A DNA stretch of 64,000 bases from the NCBI GenBank assembly GCA_963826145.1, contig CAWGVW010000001.1, forward strand, positions 1,798,001-1,862,000, in the 5' to 3' direction. This document shows, in pieces, positions 25,658 to 34,383 of the stretch. A program made the position numbers and the translations under genes. The notes beneath the pieces were generated by a model, which was given only the letters and a program-made list of their open reading frames with translations, had not been told where the DNA came from and ran no database searches. The first letter of the stretch is position 1. Every line of letters starts with the position of its first letter. This DNA comes from JBGPLJ01 sp963826145 (GTDB lineage Bacteria; Pseudomonadota; Gammaproteobacteria; Steroidobacterales; Steroidobacteraceae).

Positions 25658-26515
25658 CTGCCGCCGGCACTTCCGCAGGACCTCGGCGACCAGGTACGCC
25701 GCGCCCTGGAGGAAGACGTTGGCAGCGGCGATCTGACGGCGGACCTCGTTCCCGCCGCGACTCGTGCGGTCGCGCGGGTCATCACGCGGGAACCCGCCGT
25801 TCTGTGCGGGCGCGCGTGGTTCGATGAGGTCTTCCGCCAGCTCGACGGCGAAATCCGCGTCGAATGGCTCGCCGCGGAAGGTGCTTACGTCCGGGCGGAA
25901 GATCTGCTGTGCCGTGTTTCCGGCGCGGCGCGTCCGATACTCACCGGCGAGCGCACAGCGCTCAATTTCCTGCAAACGCTCTCGGCCACGGCGACGGCTG
26001 CACGCCGGTTCGTGGACGCCGTCGCCGGCACCGGCTGCCGCATTCTCGATACTCGCAAGACCCTGCCGGGCCTCAGGGCTGCGCAGAAATACGCAGTTGC
26101 CTGCGCGGGCGCGGACAATCACCGGCGCGGACTCTATGACGCCATCCTCGTCAAGGAAAATCATATCGTCGCAGCCGGCTCGATCGCGGCTGCGGTTCGT
26201 GCAGCGCGCCAGGGCGGGCGCACCGTCAAGGTCGAAGTGGAAGTCGAGACCCTGGCGGAGCTCGAGGAAGCAGTGACCGCGGGCGCCGACATGGCGCTGC
26301 TCGATGAATTCACGAGTGCCGATCTCGTGAAAGCCGTGGAACTCAATCGCGCACGCGGCCGGCCGCTCAAGCTCGAGGCCTCCGGGGGCGTGGGTCTCGA
26401 CAACGTCCGCGACATCGCACTGACAGGCGTCGACTTCATTTCCGTCGGCGGCATCACCAAGCACATCCACGCCATCGATCTGTCGATGCGATTCGCCCTG
26501 TTGGCGACGCCGTGA
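25658..26515 (+). CDS. nadC: nicotinate-nucleotide pyrophosphorylase (quinolinate phosphoribosyltransferase)
   Basis: Makes nicotinate mononucleotide from quinolinate and PRPP in NAD synthesis. The frame encodes a full NadC: LEEDVGSGDLTADLV, GERTALNFLQTLS, LDTRKTLPGLRAAQKYAV, NHRRGLYDAILVKENHI and KVEVEVETL; LEASGGV and DFISVGGITKH follow. Between the previous stop (25649-25651) and the conserved N-terminal block there is no ATG, GTG or TTG. Only ACG at 25652 or CTG at 25658 could start it; CTG gives 285 residues, the family length. A start-codon error in the sequence is an alternative. The first standard start, GTG 26012, would drop a third of the protein. The stop overlaps hemD (GTGA). Confidence 0.85.
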   Translation: MPPALPQDLGDQVRRALEEDVGSGDLTADLVPAATRAVARVITREPAVLCGRAWFDEVFRQLDGEIRVEWLAAEGAYVRAEDLLCRVSGAARPILTGERTALNFLQTLSATATAARRFVDAVAGTGCRILDTRKTLPGLRAAQKYAVACAGADNHRRGLYDAILVKENHIVAAGSIAAAVRAARQGGRTVKVEVEVETLAELEEAVTAGADMALLDEFTSADLVKAVELNRARGRPLKLEASGGVGLDNVRDIALTGVDFISVGGITKHIHAIDLSMRFALLATP

Positions 26516-27324
26516 AAGGCCGGACCGTCGCAATCCTTGAAAGCCGCGTCGGCGAACGCCTGGCCGATCTCATCCGCAAGCGGGGCGCAACCGTGCTGCA
26601 TGCACCGGCACTCGCCGAAGTGCCGGACGTCGACCCGCAGGCGATCCGCGCGCTCATCCACGATCTGCGGGAGCGGCCGGTCGCGCTCGCGATCTTCCAG
26701 ACGGGCGTCGGAACCCGCGCTCTATTCGCGACGACGGATACGCTGCAACTCACGGATGAGCTGCTCGCCTTGCTCGCGGCGACGCGGGTGGCTGCGCGCG
26801 GTCCCAAGCCGACAGGCGTACTGACGTCGCGCCGGGTGCGCATCGATTTCAGCGCACAGGATCCTTACACGACGCGCGAAGTGCTCGCCGCGATTTCGGC
26901 GGTCGATCTGAAAGGCCGGCGCGTGCTGGTACAGCGCTACGGCGACACGAATTCGGATCTCCACGACGCGCTCCTTGACCGGGGCGCCGAGGTCGTCGAG
27001 GTCGCAACCTACCGTTGGGCGCTGCCGCCGGATACGGCGCCCCTCCAGGGGCTGATCGAGGCGCTCGCACGCCGCGAAGTCGATGCGGTGGTCGTTACGA
27101 GCGCATCGCAGATCTTCAACCTGACAGAGGTTGCGCGCCGGGTCGGGCGGGAGGGCGCGCTTGCCGCCGATCTCGGTCACACATTCGTCGCCTCCGTCGG
27201 CCCGGTGGCGTCGCGCGCTCTCAGGGGTATTGGAGTCGAACCGGCCTTCGAAGCGAGCCCGCCCAAGCTCGGCCCGCTGCTCGCGGGCTTGGAAGCAGCG
27301 CTGACCGGTACCGGGATTGGATAA
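26512..27324 (+). CDS. hemD: uroporphyrinogen-III synthase
   Basis: Cyclises hydroxymethylbilane to uroporphyrinogen III in heme synthesis. The 270-residue protein begins KGRTVAILESRVGERLADLI and has the two-lobed HemD pattern, with ALAIFQTGVG in the first half, VLVQRYGDTNSDLHDALLDRGAEV in the second and VVTSASQIFN near the end. HemD proteins are poorly conserved, so this rests on overall pattern. It starts with GTG overlapping the nadC stop by four bases. The last residues, TGTGIG and the stop, lie within the left arm of a 30-bp perfect inverted repeat. Confidence 0.85.
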   Translation: MKGRTVAILESRVGERLADLIRKRGATVLHAPALAEVPDVDPQAIRALIHDLRERPVALAIFQTGVGTRALFATTDTLQLTDELLALLAATRVAARGPKPTGVLTSRRVRIDFSAQDPYTTREVLAAISAVDLKGRRVLVQRYGDTNSDLHDALLDRGAEVVEVATYRWALPPDTAPLQGLIEALARREVDAVVVTSASQIFNLTEVARRVGREGALAADLGHTFVASVGPVASRALRGIGVEPAFEASPPKLGPLLAGLEAALTGTGIG

Positions 27325-27381
27325 CTGGGGATTTGAGACAGAGTCGCATCCCAAATCCCCAGTTATCCAATCCCGGTACCG
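27306..27381. repeat. perfect 30-bp inverted repeat with 16-base loop
   Basis: Arms 27306-27335 and 27352-27381 are exact reverse complements. They read CGGTACCGGGATTGGATAAC and onward on the left. The loop is 27336-27351. The element covers the end of hemD and nearly reaches the stop of the convergent GGDEF/EAL gene. There is no T-run on either side. It could act as a bidirectional terminator or RNA-stability hairpin, or be a remnant of a REP/MITE-like repeat. Confidence 0.95.
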
Positions 27382-27389
27382 ACTACCAA

Positions 27390-30125
27390 CTACGCGTTGA
27401 CGGCCTTGAGGACACGCTGGGGTTGCGCGACGCCGTAGCCCTGGGCGTAGTCGACGCCGAGGCTGCGCAGCATCTCGATGATTTCGGCGTTCTCGGCCCA
27501 TTCGGCGATGGTCTTCTTGCCTGTCAGGTGCCCGATCTCGTTGATCGAGCGCACCATCTCGCGGTCGATCGGATCGTGCAGGATTTCACGCACAAAGCTG
27601 CCGTCGATCTTGAGGAAGTCCACGGGGAAGTGCTTCAAGTAGCCGAACGAGGAGAGGCCGGTGCCGAAATCGTCGAGCGCGAATTTGCAGCCGAGTTCCT
27701 TGAGCGCCTGGATGAAGCGGTTCGCCTGCGAGAAGCTCGCGACGGCCGCGGTCTCCGTGATCTCGAAGCAGATCTTGCTCGCGTCGAGACCGCTGCGATG
27801 GAACTGGTCGATGACGAACGGCAGGAACTTGTCATCCCCGAGGCTCTGGCCGGAAAGATTGATCGAACACAATGCGAGTTTCTCGCGTTCGTCCGCTTCG
27901 GATACGAGCCAGCGGAATGCGTTCTCGATGACCCAGCGGTCGATGTTCGGCGTGATGCCGTAGCGCTCGGCGGCGGCGATAAAGTTGTCGGGCGCGACGA
28001 TCTTGCCCTGCTCGTCACGCATGCGCAGGAGGAGCTCGTAGTGCGCCCCCGTCTCGGGACCCTGCAGCGGCAGGATCGGCATGCGGAAGAGCTCGAAGCG
28101 GTGTTCCTCGAGGGCGTTGTTGATGCGCGCGGCCCACTGCATTTCGCGGCGGCGACGCATCAGGTCGATGTCGTTCTCTTCGAAGCTGTGCACGCGGTTG
28201 CGGCCCGATTCCTTGGCGGCGCCGCAGGCGCTATCTGCGGCCGAGAGAACCGACGCGACGTCCTCGTTGTCCGCGGTGATCGGAACCACGCCGACGCTCG
28301 CGCCGAGGCGGAAGGTGCGGTCCTCCCAGGAGAAGCGGAAATTGCGCACGGCTTCACGCAACGTTTCCGCCGTGTGCATCGCCTCTTCCAGTGAGCAGGC
28401 CTCGAGCAGTACGCCGAACTCATCGCCACCGAGCCGCGCGAGCGTATCGCGCCATCGGATCTTCGCCTTGAGGAGCGCGCCGACCTGCCCGAGCAGCGCG
28501 TCACCCGCGCTGTGGCCGCAGGTGTCGTTGATGATCTTGAACTGGTCGATGTCGAGGTAGCACAGCGCATACGAGGTTTCCCTCGCCTTGGCGCTTTTCA
28601 ACGCCCGATCGAGGCGGTTCTCGAATTCACGTCGATTGACGAGCCCCGTGAGCACGTCATGGCTCGCGTGATACGAGAGACGCCGGTTCAGCTCGCGTGC
28701 TTCGCTTACGTCATGGAAGACGAGGACACCGCCGCCGACGGCGCCGGTGCCGTCGCGAATGGGCGATGCGGTGCTTTCGACATAGAGTTCGTTGCCATCG
28801 CGCCGGATGAGAAGCATCGGCCGCACCGACTTGATCGAGCGCGTGCGGCGGATCGCGACGGAGAGCGGATTCTCGAGCGGTTCGCAGGTCTCCTCGTGGA
28901 AGGCGCGGAAGATCTCGTCGATCGGCCGCCCCTGCGAATCCTCGAGCCGCCAGCCTGTGAGCTCTTCGGCCACGGGATTGATGTATTCGATGTTCGAGCG
29001 CGCGTCGGTCGTGATGACGCCGTCGCCGATCGACTGGAGGGTGATCTGTGCGCTTTCCTTCTCGCGAAAGAGCGCTTCCTCATAGAGCTTGCGCTCGGTG
29101 ATATCGAGTTCGACGCAGACGATGCGCCGCAAGCGCCCGCCCGCCTCGACCCGCGCCTTCGCGCGACTTACCACCCAGCGCCATTCGCCGTCGCGGTGCT
29201 TCAGCCGGTGCACGCTTTCAAAGAGCGGTATCTTGCCGATCACGTGATCGCGCATGGTCGACTGCACACGGGCGAGATCGTCCGGATGCACGAGCTGGCG
29301 CCAATCGGGCGAATCATTGAGTTCGTCCTGCGCGTAGCCGAGCATGGCTTTCCAGCGCGGGGAAAAGTAGACGGTGTTGAGGTCGGCGTCGAAGTCCCAG
29401 AGGCCATCGTTCGCGCCCGCGAGCGCAAGTTCGTTGCGCTCCTGCATGTACTCGAGGTCCTCGCGCATGCGGATGCGCTCAAAGCCGGTGGCGAGGCTGG
29501 TGCCGACGAGCTTCAGCAGCAGGTGCTGGTTGACGTCCCAGCCGTTGCGCGGGCGCGCCGATGCCAGGCCGACGAAGCCCGCGACCTTGCCCGCGACGGC
29601 AAAGCCGATCAGCAGGAGCGATGCGATTTTCAGCTGCGCAAAGCGCAGCGCCTCTGCGCCCTGTTCCATCTTCGGGTTGCTCGTGTCGCGGATCTCGAGA
29701 ATCCGCACATGACCGAGACGCGCCGCGAGCCACGGCATCGATTCGAGCGCCTCGGACTTGAGCACTTCAGGTGTGCACTGGGCGAACATGCCTTTTGACA
29801 CTGTCACGTTCGCGATGCGCGTTCCGTCGTCGGTGAGCTGTGCGAGGAAAACTGCGTCGGTCGCCGTCGCAGTGCGCAGGTCTTCGAGGTTCTGGGCGAT
29901 GCACGAGGTCATGTTCTCGCGCGTCATGCACTGGAATTCGACGGCGATCTTGGTGCAGGTGACGTCGAGGCCGAACGTCGGTCGGGAGGCGGAAGAAGTC
30001 CAGACCTTGGGCGAGAGAATGTCGGAAGCGGTCAGGTCGGCAGCGGTCTTGTCGACGATGATGTCCCCCTTCTCAGTGGCCATCGGCTGTGGCACCTCTA
30101 ACTGCGGCGGCAGGTTGCGCAGCAT
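27390..30125 (-). CDS. GAF-PAS-PAS-GGDEF-EAL cyclic-di-GMP signalling protein
   Basis: A 911-residue cytoplasmic protein predicted to make and/or degrade cyclic di-GMP. A GAF-like region (about 50-220) precedes two PAS domains (about 230-350 and 355-475; the first ends with DITERKLYEEAL). A diguanylate cyclase domain has an intact RLGGDEF (G566-F570). The EAL phosphodiesterase domain reads ELLLR at 697-701 instead of EALLR, but keeps the first Glu and DDFGTG at 818-823, then FLKIDGSFV. No transmembrane segment is apparent. An ATG at codon 15 (30083), with GAGG upstream, may be the true start. It is divergent from the DUF4382 lipoprotein gene. The balance of the two activities cannot be read from sequence. 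Confidence 0.92.
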   Translation of the reverse strand: MLRNLPPQLEVPQPMATEKGDIIVDKTAADLTASDILSPKVWTSSASRPTFGLDVTCTKIAVEFQCMTRENMTSCIAQNLEDLRTATATDAVFLAQLTDDGTRIANVTVSKGMFAQCTPEVLKSEALESMPWLAARLGHVRILEIRDTSNPKMEQGAEALRFAQLKIASLLLIGFAVAGKVAGFVGLASARPRNGWDVNQHLLLKLVGTSLATGFERIRMREDLEYMQERNELALAGANDGLWDFDADLNTVYFSPRWKAMLGYAQDELNDSPDWRQLVHPDDLARVQSTMRDHVIGKIPLFESVHRLKHRDGEWRWVVSRAKARVEAGGRLRRIVCVELDITERKLYEEALFREKESAQITLQSIGDGVITTDARSNIEYINPVAEELTGWRLEDSQGRPIDEIFRAFHEETCEPLENPLSVAIRRTRSIKSVRPMLLIRRDGNELYVESTASPIRDGTGAVGGGVLVFHDVSEARELNRRLSYHASHDVLTGLVNRREFENRLDRALKSAKARETSYALCYLDIDQFKIINDTCGHSAGDALLGQVGALLKAKIRWRDTLARLGGDEFGVLLEACSLEEAMHTAETLREAVRNFRFSWEDRTFRLGASVGVVPITADNEDVASVLSAADSACGAAKESGRNRVHSFEENDIDLMRRRREMQWAARINNALEEHRFELFRMPILPLQGPETGAHYELLLRMRDEQGKIVAPDNFIAAAERYGITPNIDRWVIENAFRWLVSEADEREKLALCSINLSGQSLGDDKFLPFVIDQFHRSGLDASKICFEITETAAVASFSQANRFIQALKELGCKFALDDFGTGLSSFGYLKHFPVDFLKIDGSFVREILHDPIDREMVRSINEIGHLTGKKTIAEWAENAEIIEMLRSLGVDYAQGYGVAQPQRVLKAVNA

Positions 30126-30360
30126 TCTGGCACATCTCTCAAGGAAAACAAGGTAAGCAACTGTATTTAAAGCGCCTCACGCACTCCCCGAATCGGCTGT
30201 CAGCGCAGGTCCACGTCGACTATCGGAACACGGCACCTGCCTGGAAACGCTTGCTCCACATCACACTTGTCGCCGCAAGCCGACGATTTTCGGCGTCAAC
30301 GGGCCATCAGATGCCGCGTTCCAAGGCCCCGTCACGTTTTGCACCGGAGGCTAGAGGGCC
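30126..30360. other. divergent intergenic region
   Basis: This 235-bp spacer between the GGDEF/EAL gene and the DUF4382 lipoprotein gene must carry both promoters. No convincing sigma-70 pair or operator stands out. It is somewhat less GC-rich near 30130-30170 than the flanking genes. No coding frame in it is credible. Confidence 0.5.
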
Positions 30361-32247
30361 ATGTTTATTTCCATTCAACAGAAGCTGGCGCGGGCGCGCT
30401 CGCTCTTAGTGTTCTTCGTCACGGCGTCTGTCCTGAGCCTCGCGGCTTGCGGCGGCGGTGGATCGGGCGACAGCTCCGGCCCCATCGCACCCAGCGGCTG
30501 CACCAGCTCGAGCTGCGGCGATGTGTATCTCGGACTCACCGATGCGGATGGCGATTTCCTCACCTACACGGTGGACGTCCTGTCCCTCTCGCTCAAGAAG
30601 GCCAATGGCGCCAGCGTCGAAACCGTGCCGACCGCGCCACGTGTCGATTTCGCGCAGCTCGTCGATCTCACGGAATTCCTGAGCGCGGCGACGATTCCGA
30701 ACGGCGAGTACGTGGAGGGCAGCATTCGCCTTGATTACGCGAATGCCGACATCGAAGTAGATGTCGCCGGCACCGCAACTCCCGCGCGTATCGTCGACGA
30801 TGCGGGCAATCCGGTGGGCATCGTCGACCTCGCCATCAAGCTCGACAACCGCAATCACCTCATCATCGCTCCGGGCCGGCCGCGATTCATTGAGCTCGAT
30901 TTCGACCTGGCGGCCTCGAACACCGTCGGTGATCTGACGCAGTCGCCAGTACCGGTAACGCTTCGGCCCTTCGTCGTCGCGTCGGTGGAGCCTGTCGCCA
31001 GCAAGGAGATCCGGGTCCGCGGTCCGCTCGTCAGCGTCGACACGGCAGCCGGATCGTATGTCGCGGATATCCGCCCGTTCCATCGGCCGAACGGCAACTT
31101 CGGCCGCGTCACGGTGCATACGAACGATCAGACCACGTGGGAAATCGACGGCGTACCGCAGACTGGCGCCGCGGGCCTCGCCGCGCTCGCCGCGGAATCC
31201 GCGGGTACGCCGACGGCGGCCTTCGGCACCTTCACGACGGCCGACCGGACATTTACCGCTGCGCGCGTGAACGTTGGAACAAGCGTCGAAAGCGCGCAGT
31301 TCGACGCGATCTCGGGCAGCGTCACCGCACGTTCGGGCGACACTCTCACGGTTCGCGGCGTGACCCTCGAGCGGCGCGACGGCTCGGTGAAATTCCTGCG
31401 CGGCGACGCTATCGTCCAGCTCGGCGCAAACACCAAAGTCACCAAGGAAGGTGGCGCAAGCCTTTTGACCATCGACGCCATTTCCGTCGGGCAGCGCATC
31501 CGTGCCTTCGGTGATGCATCCGTCGAAGACAGTTCCGGCGACGTTACGATCGACGCCACGGCAGGCCGCGTACGCTTGCGCATCACGAACCTGATCGGGC
31601 TTGTGAAGAGTACGAATCCCGGCAATCTCACTCTCGACGTGCAGGCGTTCGACGGTCATCGCGCGTCGATCTTCGATTTCACCGGCACGGGCTCGGGCAC
31701 CGCGACGGATGCCGAGGCGGACAATTACGAAGTCGCCACGGGCAATCTGAATCTCAACCTCTTCATGCCGGGAAGTCCGGCGCGTGTTTTCGGCTTCGTC
31801 ACGCCTTTCGGCATGGCGCCGCCCGACTTCACCGGCCGGACCGTCGTCGATTTCCAGGAAGTGCCTTCGCTCCTTGGCGTCGGCTGGCTGCCGGGCGGTA
31901 CGTCCGCGCCGTTCTTCAGCATGAATACGACGGGTCTTACGATCGATGCCGCGAATCCCGCGCTCGGCGCGCGCCACCATATCGTGCTCGCGTTCCAACC
32001 GATCGACATTGCGACGCTTGCAACTCCCGTGACCTTGATCCCGGACGCGGCGAAGCCTGGTACGTTCGCGATCGGCAAACCGCACGAAGTTGAGGTGTTC
32101 AGCGAGTTCAGCGACTTCGTCGCTGCTCTCACGACGGAACTCGCTACCGCGAATGCGGTTGGTCTCGTGGCCACCGGCCATTTCGATGCCGCAAGCGGCG
32201 ACTATTCGACGAACCGTGTGCTGATCACGCTCAAGCCGAACAATTAG
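30361..32247 (+). CDS. DUF4382/DUF5666-like lipoprotein
   Basis: A 628-residue predicted lipoprotein. A signal peptide ends in the lipobox LAAC with Cys30, followed by a Gly/Ser-rich spacer. Residues about 50-210 (DVYLGLTDADGDFLTYTVDVLSL) resemble DUF4382. The C-terminal part holds repeated beta-rich modules such as FDAISGSVTARSGDTLTVRGV and AFDGHRASIFDF that resemble DUF5666 repeats. Function is unknown; the acidic DADGD stretch may bind calcium. It is likely anchored to the outer membrane, facing the periplasm or the surface. It is monocistronic, with a hairpin after the stop. Confidence 0.8.
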   Translation: MFISIQQKLARARSLLVFFVTASVLSLAACGGGGSGDSSGPIAPSGCTSSSCGDVYLGLTDADGDFLTYTVDVLSLSLKKANGASVETVPTAPRVDFAQLVDLTEFLSAATIPNGEYVEGSIRLDYANADIEVDVAGTATPARIVDDAGNPVGIVDLAIKLDNRNHLIIAPGRPRFIELDFDLAASNTVGDLTQSPVPVTLRPFVVASVEPVASKEIRVRGPLVSVDTAAGSYVADIRPFHRPNGNFGRVTVHTNDQTTWEIDGVPQTGAAGLAALAAESAGTPTAAFGTFTTADRTFTAARVNVGTSVESAQFDAISGSVTARSGDTLTVRGVTLERRDGSVKFLRGDAIVQLGANTKVTKEGGASLLTIDAISVGQRIRAFGDASVEDSSGDVTIDATAGRVRLRITNLIGLVKSTNPGNLTLDVQAFDGHRASIFDFTGTGSGTATDAEADNYEVATGNLNLNLFMPGSPARVFGFVTPFGMAPPDFTGRTVVDFQEVPSLLGVGWLPGGTSAPFFSMNTTGLTIDAANPALGARHHIVLAFQPIDIATLATPVTLIPDAAKPGTFAIGKPHEVEVFSEFSDFVAALTTELATANAVGLVATGHFDAASGDYSTNRVLITLKPNN

Positions 32248-32261
32248 AAATCTGTGCGCCG

Positions 32262-32296
32262 AGGGCCCGTGTCATCGTTCCGATGGCGCGGGCCCT
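32262..32296. terminator. hairpin between convergent genes
   Basis: AGGGCCCG (32262-32269) pairs with CGGGCCCT (32289-32296), and an inner CATCG/CGATG stem closes on a TTC loop. It lies just after the DUF4382 gene and overlaps the stop of the convergent ArnT-like gene. There is no strong U-tract on either strand, so it is a candidate attenuating or bidirectional terminator only. Confidence 0.4.
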
Positions 32297-34011
32297 TGGC
32301 TTTGGTTCGGCCGGTAGAGGAGCGCGGATTCCTTGCCAAGCGCCGCGCAATTGGCGCTGGCAGGTGCCGTTACCCACGACCAGCGCATGCCAGCCGAGAG
32401 GCCGGCGAACACGGTCGCACCCGCGCCGATGAAGCACTGAGCCTGCTGCTTTTCATCCACGAGCACAGCCCGTGCGGGGCGCTCGTTGAGCCAGCGCGCA
32501 GCGTCATAGCTCTCCTGCGGACCTTCGCGCCAGCGGCGATGCCCGAAGTTGACCATCGGCCGGTCGACATAAAGGAGGAACTGCTCCTTATAGGCGACCA
32601 TGCCGAGCGCATAGCCGACCGGAGCCTTCGCGAGTGCCGCGGTCATGAAATCGGAGCCGGACCGAACGCCATTCAGCGCGGGCGCCACCACCCATCCCAT
32701 GAAGAGCCAGACCGATCCCAGACAGAACGCGAATGCGATCAGTCCCGCGCGCGCGCGCCAGGCGGCGGCAGAAATGAATGCTACGACGGCGAGCGACAGC
32801 GTGACGGACCAGGGAATCGGTCCCGCGTCATCGGCGATCTTCGCTGCCTTGTCGGGTGCCCAGTGCGTGGCATACAGGTAGGCCGCAGCCGCGAGCGTGC
32901 CAATCAGAAGACTCAGCACCCAGCCTGCTAACTGCACACTTCGTCGCGACCACAGGTCCCTGAGATACGGTGCCGAGGCGATCACCACCGCAGGAATCGC
33001 TGGCACGATGTAGACCCCTCGTTTGCCAGGACTCAGGCTGAAAAAGACGAGGACGAGGACTGCCCAACTGAGTGGCAGCCAGACGCGCGAGTCGCGACTC
33101 GACCACGCGGCTCGCCAGCGCGGCACTAACCAGACAAGGAGCAAGGACCCGGGCAGCCAGAGCACCGGGATCACCTCGACGAGGTAGAAATAGAAGGGCT
33201 GCACGTGATGCCACGACTCGGCATACCGCGTGACCGTCTGATGGAAGAGAATCTCGTTCCGATAGGCGACGAGCGCGGGATCGCCGCTCGCGGCTACGTG
33301 GATGACCATCGGCACGAGCCACAGCGCGATCGCGCCGAGCATGGCGACTGGCGCGAGCGCCCAGCGCCAACCGCCCCGATCGAGCGCAGGCAGGCGCCAT
33401 GCGCGCCAGCGCATGAGTGCATACGGCAACAGCACGAGGAGCGCCAGAAATCCGACGCCCTTGGTGATCACGCCGAGTCCCGCCGCGAATCCACCGATCG
33501 CATACCAGGACCAGTTCGTCTTCACGAGGAGATGCCGCAACAGGCCGTAGAGTGAGAGCGCGATGAATGCGGTCACGGTCATGTCGATCTGCGCGGCGCG
33601 CGCCTGCCAGGCGAAGGCGACCGTGAACGTCAGTAGCAGCGCCGCCCCGAAAGCCGAATCGCGATCCCACAAGCGGCGGACCAGGTCGTAGACCAGCACG
33701 ATCACCGCGAGCGACGCAAGGAGCGAGGGCAGCAGGAACGCGACGCGCAAGGAACCGGTCACGGCATAGAAGATCGCCATGATCCAGAAATAAAGGGGCG
33801 GCTTGTCCGGGTAGTAGTCGCCGCCGACCACCGGAACGAGCCAGCGGCCGGATTGCACCATGTCACGCGCGATGAGAGCGAAGCGAGGCTCGTCCGCCGG
33901 CCAGGGATCGCGCAATCCAAGGCCCGCGGCGTACATGAGGAGCGCGAGGCCGAGGAGCATCAGCAGGTCCCTGGTTGTCGGCCGCAGGCCCCGTGTCATT
34001 GCGTCCGTCAT
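32272..34011 (-). CDS. ArnT/PMT-like glycosyltransferase (GT-C)
   Basis: A membrane glycosyltransferase of about 579 residues with roughly 11-12 hydrophobic helices and a soluble C-terminal part. DPWPADEPRFALIARDM (acidic D40/E41) is the first-loop motif of ArnT-type enzymes, followed by GGDYYPDKPPLYFW. Such enzymes move a sugar from a polyprenyl-phosphate donor to lipid A or protein on the periplasmic side. The ATG at 34011 is preferred; another ATG at 34050 with AGGA just upstream would add 13 residues. It is divergent from the LAB_N gene across 60 bp, and a GT2 enzyme that could make the lipid-linked donor lies next to that. Acceptor and sugar are unknown. Confidence 0.85.
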   Translation of the reverse strand: MTDAMTRGLRPTTRDLLMLLGLALLMYAAGLGLRDPWPADEPRFALIARDMVQSGRWLVPVVGGDYYPDKPPLYFWIMAIFYAVTGSLRVAFLLPSLLASLAVIVLVYDLVRRLWDRDSAFGAALLLTFTVAFAWQARAAQIDMTVTAFIALSLYGLLRHLLVKTNWSWYAIGGFAAGLGVITKGVGFLALLVLLPYALMRWRAWRLPALDRGGWRWALAPVAMLGAIALWLVPMVIHVAASGDPALVAYRNEILFHQTVTRYAESWHHVQPFYFYLVEVIPVLWLPGSLLLVWLVPRWRAAWSSRDSRVWLPLSWAVLVLVFFSLSPGKRGVYIVPAIPAVVIASAPYLRDLWSRRSVQLAGWVLSLLIGTLAAAAYLYATHWAPDKAAKIADDAGPIPWSVTLSLAVVAFISAAAWRARAGLIAFAFCLGSVWLFMGWVVAPALNGVRSGSDFMTAALAKAPVGYALGMVAYKEQFLLYVDRPMVNFGHRRWREGPQESYDAARWLNERPARAVLVDEKQQAQCFIGAGATVFAGLSAGMRWSWVTAPASANCAALGKESALLYRPNQSQGPAPSER

Positions 34012-34071
34012 GGGTGGCAATGCAAAGAGTGAGAGAATGCCGCTGCGCATGGGGTCCTGTAGGAGTGAGCC

Positions 34072-34383
34072 GTGAACTCGGTACTGTTGACATTCTGGGG
34101 TGTGGTCATCACCCCGTGGAAACTCATCGGTTACGTCGGCGTCGCCCTCTTCGCAGGCCGCTGGTTCGTGCAGCTCTATGTCTCGCGCCAGCATCGCCGG
34201 CCGGTCGTGCCGCGCCTCTTCTGGTACATGAGCATCGTTGGCAGCCTGATGCTCCTCTGCTACTTCATCTTCGGCAAGAATGACTCCGTCGGCATCCTCT
34301 CGAATGCATTTCCGTTCCTGGTTGCCGCCTACAATCTCTATCTCGACATCCGGTCGCGGCGCGTTCATTCCTCCGTGACCTGA
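34072..34383 (+). CDS. LAB_N (lipid-A-disaccharide synthase N-terminal) membrane protein
   Basis: A 103-residue protein with three or more hydrophobic segments: WKLIGYVGVALFAGRWFVQ, then LFWYMSIVGSLMLLCYFIFG, then a third. This matches the small LAB_N family found next to polyprenyl-phosphate sugar transferases. The start is GTG with AGGAG six bases upstream. The 3' end overlaps the convergent GT2 gene by 19 bp. A role in presenting or translocating a lipid-linked sugar is inferred from recurring context; nothing catalytic is visible. Confidence 0.82.
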   Translation: MNSVLLTFWGVVITPWKLIGYVGVALFAGRWFVQLYVSRQHRRPVVPRLFWYMSIVGSLMLLCYFIFGKNDSVGILSNAFPFLVAAYNLYLDIRSRRVHSSVT

